Shown piece by piece: positions 17,738 to 24,990 of a DNA stretch of 24,990 nucleotides. Numbering within the stretch: the first letter of the stretch is position 1; each line of letters begins with the position of its first letter. Made by a program: the position numbers and the translations under genes. The stretch is from Paramacrobiotus richtersi. Its lineage: Eukaryota > Tardigrada > Eutardigrada > Parachela > Macrobiotidae. The notes beneath the pieces were generated by a model. The model searched no databases. It had not been told where the DNA came from and was given only the letters and a program-made list of their open reading frames with translations. The DNA is taken from the NCBI GenBank assembly GCA_034698045.1, contig JAQGAU010000673.1, positions 1 to 24,990 of the forward strand, read 5' to 3'.

Positions 17738-18364
17738 TTATTCTTCGAAATCCGCGGTGGGCCTGAAATGTCCATTTCCAGCATCATAAATCTTGCCGCG
17801 TTCCAACAGATCTCCCAAAATCGCATAAATCTGCTGGTTCACTTCAAAATCTCGCGCCGATCCCAAGTTTCGTGCAATCCGGGCATACTCTTGAATATCT
17901 GCCACGGTCACGCCATTACGCCGATCCAAAAGGCTGGTCGCATGTCGGACAATGACTGCCCATTCGTGAGGATTGTCCTCCATTCTCTGCATGTGCTCTG
18001 TCACCGCCACAAACGTCTCCAAATCATGCTCATCAACATGACGCAAAGTCAGTTCACGGTTGTGTGCTTGTTGCAACCATGTACGAAATTGCAAGATATT
18101 CTGGCACCATTCACTTTCGCCACCATCCGCGTATTCGACTTCATCGTAAATCGCTATAGCAGACGTTTCCGCATTTCGACCGTTCATCTCGGCAATTCGA
18201 TCTCGGGTGAAACGCAATCGACCCAACCTCCCTTGATGAGCAATTGGTGCATTCGGTTGAGCCACTATTCTACTACTTCGGCCAGTAGTTGTAGGCTGTC
18301 TACCGGTGCTAGTGCCCGCGTTACTGACATTTCCAGTTCCACTACCACTCGGCACAGTGTCCAA
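17738..18364 (-). CDS. Element B: 208-codon helical domain at end of long frame
   Basis: Gly/Ser/Thr-rich for the first ~40 residues, then a compact Trp-containing helical domain (SEWCQNILQFRTWLQQAHNR; EHDLETFVAVTEHMQRMEDN; GVTVADIQEYARIARNLGSA), ending HFRPTADFEE and TAA at 17738-17740. The amphipathic-helix content and size would suit a capsid or matrix domain, but I recognise no family. The frame is the same as that of the ORFs at 18461-21733. Upstream, only one TAA (18416-18418) and one TAG (18461-18463) separate it from the neighbouring frame. The listed 5' end is not an ATG; the reading most likely continues from upstream. Confidence 0.45.
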   Translation of the reverse strand: MDTVPSGSGTGNVSNAGTSTGRQPTTTGRSSRIVAQPNAPIAHQGRLGRLRFTRDRIAEMNGRNAETSAIAIYDEVEYADGGESEWCQNILQFRTWLQQAHNRELTLRHVDEHDLETFVAVTEHMQRMEDNPHEWAVIVRHATSLLDRRNGVTVADIQEYARIARNLGSARDFEVNQQIYAILGDLLERGKIYDAGNGHFRPTADFEE

Positions 18365-18460
18365 AGCTTTGGCTAGGGCTTTCTTTGTAACGGCTGGCCT
18401 ATTCTTCGCCGGTGGTTACACCACTTCATCCCGTTTTGTCCCTGACACCTTCAGATCTGG

Positions 18461-19174
18461 CTAACTTTTATTCTGATCCTGTGTCTTGGTAGTTTCATTT
18501 TGCGTTTTCTTCGTATCAGTTGATTTTGCTTTGTCGTTAGCAGCTTTGTCGGGTTGTTTCCCATACAACCGATCCATATAACTGCTCCCCAACAGCACTT
18601 GTTCTTCATACTTCGTGGACTGTCTGAATCGCTGGCGTACGTCTTCATTTGTCAGTTTATACACTTCCTGTCCCAGCTTAGCTTCTTCTTCATTAGTCGT
18701 TTCTCCAAGATTTTTCTTCTCCTCTGCAGCAACCTTCAATTTGGTATTCTTCTGCTCGAATCGATGCTGATGGATCTTATCCACTTCACGCTGTTCTGCG
18801 GCGTTTTTTGGGTGATGCCGACGTTTTTTCGACTGCTTATCCGTCAGCTTCGCAGTCTCCATTTTTTCCGCATCCGTCGGTGCAGAAACTTTCTTCACTG
18901 CATCCGCAGCATCCTTGAACATTTTAACCTGCTTCGCCCTTTTTTTAATGACTTCATCCGATTTATCCAAAATCTCCCGTTCCTCATCAGTTATTGTACC
19001 GCTAATCACCCTAATGCGATCCTCGCAATCTTTCTGTGAAATACGGTATGGTTTTCCCGTTTTCTTCGGCACTTCAATGGGAGCTGGTTCAGTCTTCCCA
19101 ATAGCAGGCTCCACAATGCCCACTGGTACTTCAGGCACATTATCCGCTGAAGTCTTTCGTGAACGGTGAACCAT
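18461..19174 (-). CDS. Element B: Lys/Glu-rich frame, 237 codons
   Basis: ATG at 19174. Predicted highly charged and mostly helical: DEEREILDKSDEVIKKRAKQ, then a Lys/Arg cluster (KQSKKRRHHPKN) that could be a nuclear-localisation signal, then alternating Lys/Glu helices likely to form coiled coil (FEQKNTKLKVAAEEKKNLGE), and a Gln/Thr/Lys-rich tail ending at a TAG (18461-18463). It is in the same frame as the 761-codon ORF upstream, separated from it by one TAG and twelve sense codons, so the two probably form one polypeptide if the TAG is read or is a mutation. No catalytic motif is seen. Confidence 0.5.
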   Translation of the reverse strand: MVHRSRKTSADNVPEVPVGIVEPAIGKTEPAPIEVPKKTGKPYRISQKDCEDRIRVISGTITDEEREILDKSDEVIKKRAKQVKMFKDAADAVKKVSAPTDAEKMETAKLTDKQSKKRRHHPKNAAEQREVDKIHQHRFEQKNTKLKVAAEEKKNLGETTNEEEAKLGQEVYKLTNEDVRQRFRQSTKYEEQVLLGSSYMDRLYGKQPDKAANDKAKSTDTKKTQNETTKTQDQNKS

Positions 19175-19207
19175 ATTACCGTTGTGGTCAATCCCGCTTC
19201 GTATGCG

Positions 19208-21493
19208 CTATTCTTCAGAGATACTGCGCGCCAAAAACATCCGATCGCTCTGGTTCCGGTTAGACAAAAATCCCCACACTTGTTCTGGTGCGAAACGATG
19301 AATGCTGTTACGTAAAGTTAACATTTTCTTCTCCTCTGCAGCCTTCGTCTCTATTTCGGTCTTCTGCACCGTCTCTTCCAACTGCTTGGCCACCTTGGCG
19401 CTGACATTCAGTCCCCAGTACTTTTTTAACTTTTCTTCTTCTTCTGGGGTATGCATTGGAAATTTCGGTGCAAACGGTGGCTGAATATTCGGTACAACTG
19501 TTGGTACCACTCCGGTAACTTTTTGTCCATCTGAATTCGGAAACAACGGTGTTTGTGGCTGTTTTGCCAAACTGGTCAGGGCCGTTGGTTTCTTTACATC
19601 ACTTGCTCCACTCTGATTGGCTGGTTTCCCATGTTCAGTCGGTTTTGCGACATTCGATGCCGGCATTGGATCCATTCGTTTATTCGGTGACGGCATTCGA
19701 ATCTGTGACGGCAATCTTGCCAACGGTGCCGATGGTTGTAATGGTGGCAACCCGTACAAACGTCTAGTTGACTCATCTATAATCTTGTGAAATTCTGCCA
19801 CACTCGTGTATTTTCCCGTCTGTTTCGTTGGTGATTTTCGCTGGCCTGCAGGGATAGTCTTGCTTGCAAATGGTGGCACTTTATTCTCTCCCGACAATGG
19901 ATGCAACACTTCTGTTTCACGAGCCTCTGGTGTCGCTTGTTTCCGTGCTGTCTGATTCTTTCTCGGGCTCACCGACTGTTTATGACGTTCATAATGCTCG
20001 CTGCCAGCTTGATTGCCCAAACTGTCCACACTTTTGCTCGGTGATAGTGAACGACTGTCCATATTCAATCGGCCAACAGTTTTCGTCAAACTCAAGTCAC
20101 TTTCCGGCTGTCTCGCATCCTGTCTGCGTTTAGCACTATCTGGCTTCGGTTCTTCCTGTTTACGCCTGACAAAAGTCGCTGTCATACCGACACGCTTCTT
20201 TGCTCTAGCCGGTTTAACTTCCACCATCTGGACATCACCTTCAGTGGGAATGTCCTCATCCACTGAAATACTTTTCCAGAGCTTAAATACTTTTCCAAAG
20301 CACAAAGTCAAAGTGACCATCGGCTCATCTCTGTCCGGTACATGAATTTTCGCTTTAACTCCTTCTCGTTTATTCTTCTGTCGCTGCATGTCCATGTACT
20401 CTTTTCGCGAAGTAGTAATCGTTGGTTCTCCTTCTCCATCATCGTCTGAGCTTGACGATTCACTGTCATCTTGCATCTGTTTTTTCAACGCTTCTTTTTT
20501 TTTCTGTAGCTTTTTATGTTGTTTCTCCAAAGCTGCGAACACTTTCTTCTGATCGTCGGTGTAATCAGGAATCGGCACTTCTTCAGACTGTTCTCGCTGT
20601 GCACGATTTTTGGTTTGGATTATCAAACGAGTATTCGTTGGTATACTGGCTTCAGTCTTTTCCCGTTCCCTTTCCAGCAATTTCCAGTGAAATTCGTATT
20701 CATCCACGGCTTCTTGAGAATCATCAGCTATTCGTTCGAATCGATCGTCACATCGGGTAAGTTTATCCTCAAGTTCTTCCAGCTGCTCGTATGCGAGCTG
20801 CATTTGCGATTGTTCATCTTCCGACGTCTCTTCATTGTCGATTTGCAATTTCGACGGCTTCTTCTGTTTTCGTGGATGTTTTCGAGCATGCAACGGTTTC
20901 AACAATGGTGGACGAGATACTTTAGTTTTCTTCGGTGCGGAAATCGGTTCTGATCGCTCCTCCGTCCAATCTTGAGAAGATGCTGCCTCACTTTTGGCTA
21001 CTGGCGCGAATTTTCCTCTCACACGGGGTCGTGTTTTCAACTGTTCTCGTACCAACAGTTTTCGCTCATCAGTCCAACCGTGTCGTTTTTCTCCCGATGA
21101 CGACTTTGACTTTCGTTTGGGTTTCTTTGCTGTCGTCTGCTCTTCATGGTCAATTTGCTGCTGCATCGCCGTAGACGTTCGCTTCAGACTTTTACCATAG
21201 TCTCTGCGATTAGCCATGTCGTACGGGCGTGACCTTTTATGTGATTGACTCTCGATGGATTCTTTCGCTTTCTTAGCCGCTTCACGAGTCGGTTTCGGTT
21301 TATTTCCAAAAGGTTTCTTCACTACGGCTACTTCTTTAACGCTTTCATCATCTGAATCCATCTCGAACGGTGTGGAAGTTGAAGGCATATCAAAGACATT
21401 CTGATACAAATCCTTCACGATGGCTCTGTTTTCAGCCTCTTTCTGTTTGTAACGTTTATTCTCTTCCAGAATCGCTCTCATGCCTTCCATCAT
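19208..21493 (-). CDS. Element B: 761-codon Lys/Glu-rich coiled-coil protein
   Basis: The longest closed frame of the window (ATG at 21493, TAG at 19208-19210). Residues ~1-60: acidic helical N-terminus. ~60-220: very basic with Lys/Arg clusters (KKPKRKSKSSSGEK, RKHPRKQKKPSK). ~230-300 and ~318-342: likely coiled coils (YEQLEELEDKLTRCDDRFER; LEKQHKKLQKKKEALKKQM). ~343-356: Ser/Asp run (DSESSSSDDDGEGE). ~390-440: a beta-rich stretch (MVTLTLCFGKVFKLWKSISV). ~500-690: Pro/Ser/Thr/Lys-rich linker. ~700-761: a second charged helical region. I know no family with this plan. Its frame continues on both sides across single TAG codons. Position beside an RT and a capsid-like ORF suggests a retroelement polyprotein, but an orphan host nuclear gene is not excluded. 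Confidence 0.55.
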   Translation of the reverse strand: MMEGMRAILEENKRYKQKEAENRAIVKDLYQNVFDMPSTSTPFEMDSDDESVKEVAVVKKPFGNKPKPTREAAKKAKESIESQSHKRSRPYDMANRRDYGKSLKRTSTAMQQQIDHEEQTTAKKPKRKSKSSSGEKRHGWTDERKLLVREQLKTRPRVRGKFAPVAKSEAASSQDWTEERSEPISAPKKTKVSRPPLLKPLHARKHPRKQKKPSKLQIDNEETSEDEQSQMQLAYEQLEELEDKLTRCDDRFERIADDSQEAVDEYEFHWKLLEREREKTEASIPTNTRLIIQTKNRAQREQSEEVPIPDYTDDQKKVFAALEKQHKKLQKKKEALKKQMQDDSESSSSDDDGEGEPTITTSRKEYMDMQRQKNKREGVKAKIHVPDRDEPMVTLTLCFGKVFKLWKSISVDEDIPTEGDVQMVEVKPARAKKRVGMTATFVRRKQEEPKPDSAKRRQDARQPESDLSLTKTVGRLNMDSRSLSPSKSVDSLGNQAGSEHYERHKQSVSPRKNQTARKQATPEARETEVLHPLSGENKVPPFASKTIPAGQRKSPTKQTGKYTSVAEFHKIIDESTRRLYGLPPLQPSAPLARLPSQIRMPSPNKRMDPMPASNVAKPTEHGKPANQSGASDVKKPTALTSLAKQPQTPLFPNSDGQKVTGVVPTVVPNIQPPFAPKFPMHTPEEEEKLKKYWGLNVSAKVAKQLEETVQKTEIETKAAEEKKMLTLRNSIHRFAPEQVWGFLSNRNQSDRMFLARSISEE

Positions 21494-21502
21494 TTCCGTC
21501 CA

Positions 21503-22255
21503 CTACTTCACTGTAACTGATATTTTTCCAGTGTCCAACTCAGTCTGCTTGTCGTCGTCCATCTTTTCAAGCTTAGGTGCAGTTGGTTTATTCTCTTGCC
21601 CTGGCTTTACTGTTTCTGGCGACGGATCAGCTGAAGAAATCGTAATCATTGGTGTCGGGCTTACTGTACCAGTCGTGCCCTGAGACGTCTCCTCAATAAC
21701 GGGCGCTGGTTTCTCTTCCACTTTCGGTGTCATTTCATCTTCGTCTTCCTGCGATTGGTCTGAGTCTCGCTATCGTTCAACAGCATTGTCGCTTGTGCGC
21801 GGTGTATCGTCATAGCCTTTTTTTCAACTGGTTTATTCTTTGGCTTCGTCGCCTCCGTTGGCTGCTCGACTGTCTGATCATCTCCAGTCCCATTTTCAGA
21901 CTTTTCTGACTGATCTGACTCCGTAGCCGATACTGCGGTGTCATCCAAGACAACCATGGTAGCCTGTTCCGGGTCCAACGGGAACAGTGTCTTCAATTCT
22001 TTACTGACTTCTGCTTGAGTCTTCGGTTTGCCCCCAAAAGCCAGTTTACGATTCTTTTCGCTCATTTCGTCGATGGTATCTTCGATTCGACGGTGCCCGC
22101 CGTACCTTTTGTACTGGTTTCAAACTCCTCATTGTCTCCGTGTTCCTCCTCATCAATTTCGCTTCATTCTTCTGCTGGGTTTCCCGGTTGTCTGCTCCAT
22201 CGTTAGGATCCATTGCGACTACTGCGTGTAAACCAATTATTCCTGATTTATTCAC
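21503..22255 (-). pseudogene. Element B: N-terminal frames of the charged polyprotein
   Basis: Three overlapping minus frames carry one continuous charged sequence. 22255-22046 includes an internal ATG with MDPNDGADNRETQQKNEAKL. 22065-21730 has SEKNRKLAFGGKPKTQAEVS and acidic SDQSEKSENGTGDDQ. 21733-21503 has a Pro/Thr/Ser-rich run and ends at a TAG (21503-21505). Two single-base indels (near 22100 and 21760) explain the frame changes: the alternative frame continues the composition on both sides. MDPNDG... is the likeliest natural start because no similar sequence extends above it, and a gypsy Pol fragment begins within 100 bases. Confidence 0.5.
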
Positions 22256-22330
22256 ACGTAAATCGTTTCATCATTCTTCCGAAACATTCCCAAAAAGATA
22301 TATTCACCCATGTCCAATTTTGCCTATGTT

Positions 22331-22766
22331 CTAACATGGCTTTTCCATGCGTGGAACATGGGCCGTGTCGAGCATCATCCGTAAGGTGCTTAAGCGCTTG
22401 CAGTAACTTCGTCTCCAAACTGTACAGTCTTCCTCCGCATCATGCTTAATACATTTCCTGTAGTAATTGGCCAATCCGAGAAAGCTGCGCAATTCTCTCA
22501 ATGTTGTAGGCTCTGGGAAATTTCTGAAGGCATTTATCTTTTCCGGGTCACAACGTATTCCCTCCTTAGAGACGATATGTCCCAAGAAGTGTAAATTGGG
22601 CATGGCAAATGCGCATTTCTTCGGCTGAATTGTAATTCCAGACACTCTCAACGCATCCAACGTCGGTTCCATTCGATTCATCAATTCAGCAAATGTTGCA
22701 GCATAGAAGACAATATCATCTAAACAAACGAGAACCCCATGACCACTATCCCCGTCTGCAACGGCG
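22331..22766 (-). pseudogene. Gypsy-type RT C-terminal part and RNase H junction
   Basis: From 22766 down, the frame reads AVADGDSGHGVLVCLDDIVF (the catalytic L/YxDD motif C region), then MNRMEPTLDALRVSGITIQP, then KKCAFAMPNLHFLGHIVSKE and LRELRSFLGLANYYRKCIKH. These are the standard RT thumb and connection blocks of Ty3/gypsy (LDDI, KC-F----FLGH-VS, LRSFLGL-NYYR--I). After CIKHD the frame slips: an ALKHLTDDA-like piece and then AHVPRMEKP, the beginning of the RNase H domain, lie in different frames. There is no 5' RT part above 22766 and no integrase below. A truncated copy closely related to element A. Confidence 0.85.
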
Positions 22767-22944
22767 TTCAGGTAGCCTTGGGCGGTAGGTTTGGCGACAT
22801 CGCGACTAGAGTTCGAAACAATTCAGACTCACTAGCAATGTTAATTAGCAATTAAATTGGCCCAATCTAAGATTTTTCATAAGTGCTAAAGCCGTTTAAG
22901 TCGCGAGATGCAAAGCGCCTTGATTAGTAGAATAAAAAATGGAA
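22767..22944. other. Short spacer with terminal inverted words
   Basis: ACATCGCGACT near 22798 and AGTCGCGAGATGC near 22900 form a loose ~11-13 bp inverted pair around an AT-rich middle. This could be the ends of a tiny insertion or chance. Nothing coding. Confidence 0.25.
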
Positions 22945-23059
22945 GCAGTGGGGGGATTCGAACCTAGGTGATAAGGAATGGAGCTGCAACTGCATATTGT
23001 GGACTCAGTTGCAGCACCATCCCTTGGCACCTGACCGCTCGGCCACTGTCGCCCACTAC
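22945..23059 (-). tRNA. tRNA-like Pol III unit, Ser/Leu-derived, with long hairpin
   Basis: The minus strand has a consensus A box, TGGCCGAGCGG (23035-23045), and a perfect B box, GGTTCGAATCC (22954-22964), then TTTTTT at 22933-22938, the Pol III termination signal. The A box is of the tRNA-Ser/Leu kind. Box spacing is about 70 nt, too long for an intronless tRNA. The interval folds into a ~26-bp imperfect hairpin (22967-22992 against 23006-23031) containing GCTGCAACTG/CAGTTGCAGC. An outer 8-bp stem pairs 22945-22952 with 23052-23059. The canonical acceptor and T stems are poor. I read it as a tRNA-derived pseudogene or short interspersed element rather than a working tRNA. Confidence 0.45.
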
Positions 23060-23159
23060 CTATACGATAACATCAGTCTTACTGTCTTTTACTTGTGTAC
23101 GCAAGGACAAGCAGACAGTATTTTTTTTAACCTTTGGTTTTATGGATTATTTGATTGAC

Positions 23160-23690
23160 TTCAAGCTCTGAGGATGCGACATCTTCAACGCACTTTGCGC
23201 CTTACAGATTCACTTTACCCGAATGAAAAAAAACAGCAGTGCAATAAGCTAAACGAACATTGAGTCCCGGGAAACGAGTAGGGTCGTATACTGCACGAGG
23301 AATTCGTTTAAACAGACTTTCTAGGTCAAGACGGCAGTTGAGGTCTAGAGATGCAACAATATTAGCAACAGCAAAGTTCGTTACTCTAGCTTCGGTAAAC
23401 CCCATGTTCCGGATTTCTCTGCAGTATCGTTCCGCTAAGAAACGGGCTTTACGCACGGTCTTAGCGCCATTCACAGTGATCTAGCCGTTTGAATAAACTA
23501 GACAGTGGGACCTGTATGGCTGACAGCGTCTCATGAGAAGGCCCGAGAATTTCTCCGGATGGTACTCGCTCATCTCGTCCATGATATCGATAAAGTCTAA
23601 GTCTAGTCCTGTGTTAAGACATGCCGTGGCCACAATATTGGTTATCATGTTGGCTAAGCCACTTCGAATACGCAAGCACTTTGTTAGTTC
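23160..23690 (-). pseudogene. TATA-binding-protein-like gene copy, intronless, two nonsense codons
   Basis: TBP binds the TATA box with a saddle made of two direct repeats of about 90 residues. Here, read from 23690 down, repeat 1 gives ITNIVATACLNTGLDLDFID, then EYHPEKFSGLLMR and HCLVYSNG, a TAG (23481-23483), then ITVNGAKTVRKARFLAERYC. Repeat 2 gives FAVANIVASLDLNCRLDLES, then YDPTRFPGLNVRLAY and VFFHSGKVNL, a TAA (23202-23204), then GAKCVEDVAS. The pattern N-I-V-[AS]-T ... L-D-L ... Y-x-P-x-x-F-x-G-L ... SGK-x-x-x-[NT]-GAK occurs twice, as in TBP and TBP-related factors. No indel and no intron in ~500 bp. The stops fall where Lys and Thr are usual. Probably a retrocopy of a TBP or TRF gene; it lies just upstream of a LINE on the other strand. 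Confidence 0.75.
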
Positions 23691-23726
23691 TACGGTCCCC
23701 CAGTAGCTGTGAGAGAATGTGTCCCT

Positions 23727-24990
23727 AAGCTATGCGATCATTTGCTAACCTTACCTATGCATATTTTGAGGAAACTAGTTCTGATGGGAGATTTTAACTG
23801 CAGCGAGATAGACTGGGAGTTAGAAACTTCCACAACAGTTTACGGCCGGAAACTGCTACAGTTTGCGCACTCATTGGACTTGTTGCAACTCTCGCGTTCT
23901 CCTACCAGAGGGGACAATATATTGGATCTTGTTTTTGTTCCTAGTTGGTCCGCTACCATAAGCGTCACAGCAATTTCCCCTCCAACAATTAAATGTGATC
24001 ATTCGGGCATTGAAGTAATACTTATGGTTCGAAAAATATCGTTGCCACTAGTAAAACGATCCCGATGGATATTTGATAATTCTAAGCACGAAGAATTCTG
24101 CAACGAGTTGCAGGAGTTTGACTGGCCGTCACTGTTTCGTAATAAGAGCGTAGCCGAACGTGCAGATGTTTTTGAAAACACTCTTTTCGCAGTTGCTAGT
24201 CGATATCACGAGTATAAAACGGAGATAGCACGCAAACACTTTAAGCGATACCCTAAAAAACTAGCTTTGCTCACGCGAAAGCGAGATAGAGTTTTCCGTA
24301 TGATGAAAACAGCAAAATACCAGAGATCACAGACGCAGCTACGTTTACGTTGGAAATCGTTGAGCAAACTGGTATCGAAAAAAGCGAGAGAGTTTTATCG
24401 TACGGACATGCTGAAAGCGTCAGAAAACATGAAATGTGCGAGAACATTTTGGACTTACGTAAAAACTGCTGTTGACAAAACAGACTTACCACCGCTTTTA
24501 TGTGTAGACGGGACAGTCGCGGAAACCGATCAGCAGAAAGCCGAACTGCTGAATGCCGAGTTTTGTAGTGTGCATAACAAGTGCGAGCTGCATTGCCGTA
24601 GCACAGCGTTCGAAATGCATCTTTGCGGTTCTGAACCCTGCACTCTGGATGAGATGGATGTTACATTTGCGTTAAATGAAATGCAGGCCAACAAAAGCTC
24701 CGGTACTCACAGGATATCAAACGCACTCTTGCATTCGTGTCGCATCGCTCTCGTAGCGCCGCTAACACTTCTGTTTCAATCGCTGTTGAATGAAAAAACG
24801 TTCCCTGATTGTTGGAAACTGTCTGAAGTCGTTGCAGTTCCTAAGCTGCATGTCCAGAAGAACATACCGTTAAACTGGAGGCCGATTCATTTGTTAAAAC
24901 CAGAGTCAAAAGTTTTCGAAATTGCTTTTTGCCCACTGCTGAAGACGTCCTTGCGAAACGGAGGGGGGTTGAAAAACCATCAGTATGGTT
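23727..24990 (+). CDS. LINE (non-LTR retrotransposon) ORF2, 5'-truncated, runs off window
   Basis: Frame 3 is open from 23688 to the window end (about 434 codons). It starts inside the apurinic-type endonuclease domain: LVLMGDFNCSEIDW (GDFN catalytic motif at 23784) and a late CDHSGIEV motif (near 23995, the conserved D-H of the nuclease). A charged linker with helices follows (about 24030-24640). The RT then begins: NEMQANKSSGTHRISNALL near 24690, equivalent to the K-S-x-G-x-D-x-I motif, and NWRPIHLL with SKVFE near 24870-24930. The order EN then RT and these motifs fit the CR1/Jockey group of LINEs. The first two-thirds of the EN domain is missing, as expected from incomplete reverse transcription. 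No stop or shift within the window, so this is among the youngest elements here. Confidence 0.85.

Noticed and set aside
17597..18376. A 259-codon plus-strand open frame
   Set aside because: It is antisense to the 208-codon minus frame, which has a coherent helical composition and shares phase with 3 kb of upstream coding. The plus frame has no recognisable sequence.
19302..21200. Plus-strand frames opposite the 761-codon ORF
   Set aside because: Ser/Phe/Leu-rich complements of Lys/Glu codons on the minus strand; no independent evidence.
1..24990. Stop-codon reassignment (TAG or TAA as sense) in this genome
   Set aside because: In-frame interruptions include TAG, TAA and TGA, and frameshifts are also common, which fits pseudogene decay. 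Long ORFs end at ordinary stops. Only the TAG bias in element B remains unexplained and is reported separately.

Overview
The window looks like a repeat-rich stretch of an invertebrate animal genome. Apparent genes are broken by short introns of about 50-95 nt with ordinary GT...AG borders, coding frames carry indels and nonsense codons, and most recognisable sequence is decayed mobile-element DNA. I see no bacterial-style operons and cannot name the species.

Layout. (1) 1-3700, plus strand: a decayed Ty3/gypsy LTR-retrotransposon copy (element A). A charged Gag/linker region leads into a pre-RT segment and a reverse transcriptase. The RT is split by a ~0.7 kb near-palindromic foldback element (about 2702-3425). 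(2) 3700-8200: mostly AT-rich non-coding DNA. It holds a small two-exon gene start (4483-4735), a zinc-ribbon-like fragment on the minus strand (~6605-6880) and a decayed Argonaute N-domain fragment (7090-7530). (3) 8719-10990, plus: a family-B (protein-primed type) DNA polymerase of the Polinton/adintovirus-like kind. It has spliceosomal introns but lacks its exonuclease and motif A region, has a damaged splice acceptor inside its catalytic motif and a premature stop. (4) ~10976-12060, minus: an unrecognised multi-exon gene convergent with the polymerase. (5) 12500-13460, minus: exon-like fragments, one WD40-like. (6) 13529-15166, plus: Gag of a second gypsy element (C), cut off after capsid. 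(7) 15383-22255, minus: a very long Lys/Glu-rich Gag-like coding region (element B). Four kilobases stay in one frame, interrupted inside by three TAG codons and one TAA. It abuts a gypsy RT/RNase H fragment at 22331-22760. (8) 22945-23059, minus: a tRNA-like Pol III unit containing a long hairpin. (9) 23160-23690, minus: an intronless TBP-like copy with two nonsense codons. (10) 23727-24990, plus: a 5'-truncated LINE whose frame is open to the window edge.

The parts do not form one pathway. The window is best read as nested and adjacent insertions between fragments of host genes. The most unusual items are the foldback element inside the RT, the internally deleted intron-bearing polymerase, the element B frame with TAG-only early interruptions, and the TBP-like copy beside a LINE.
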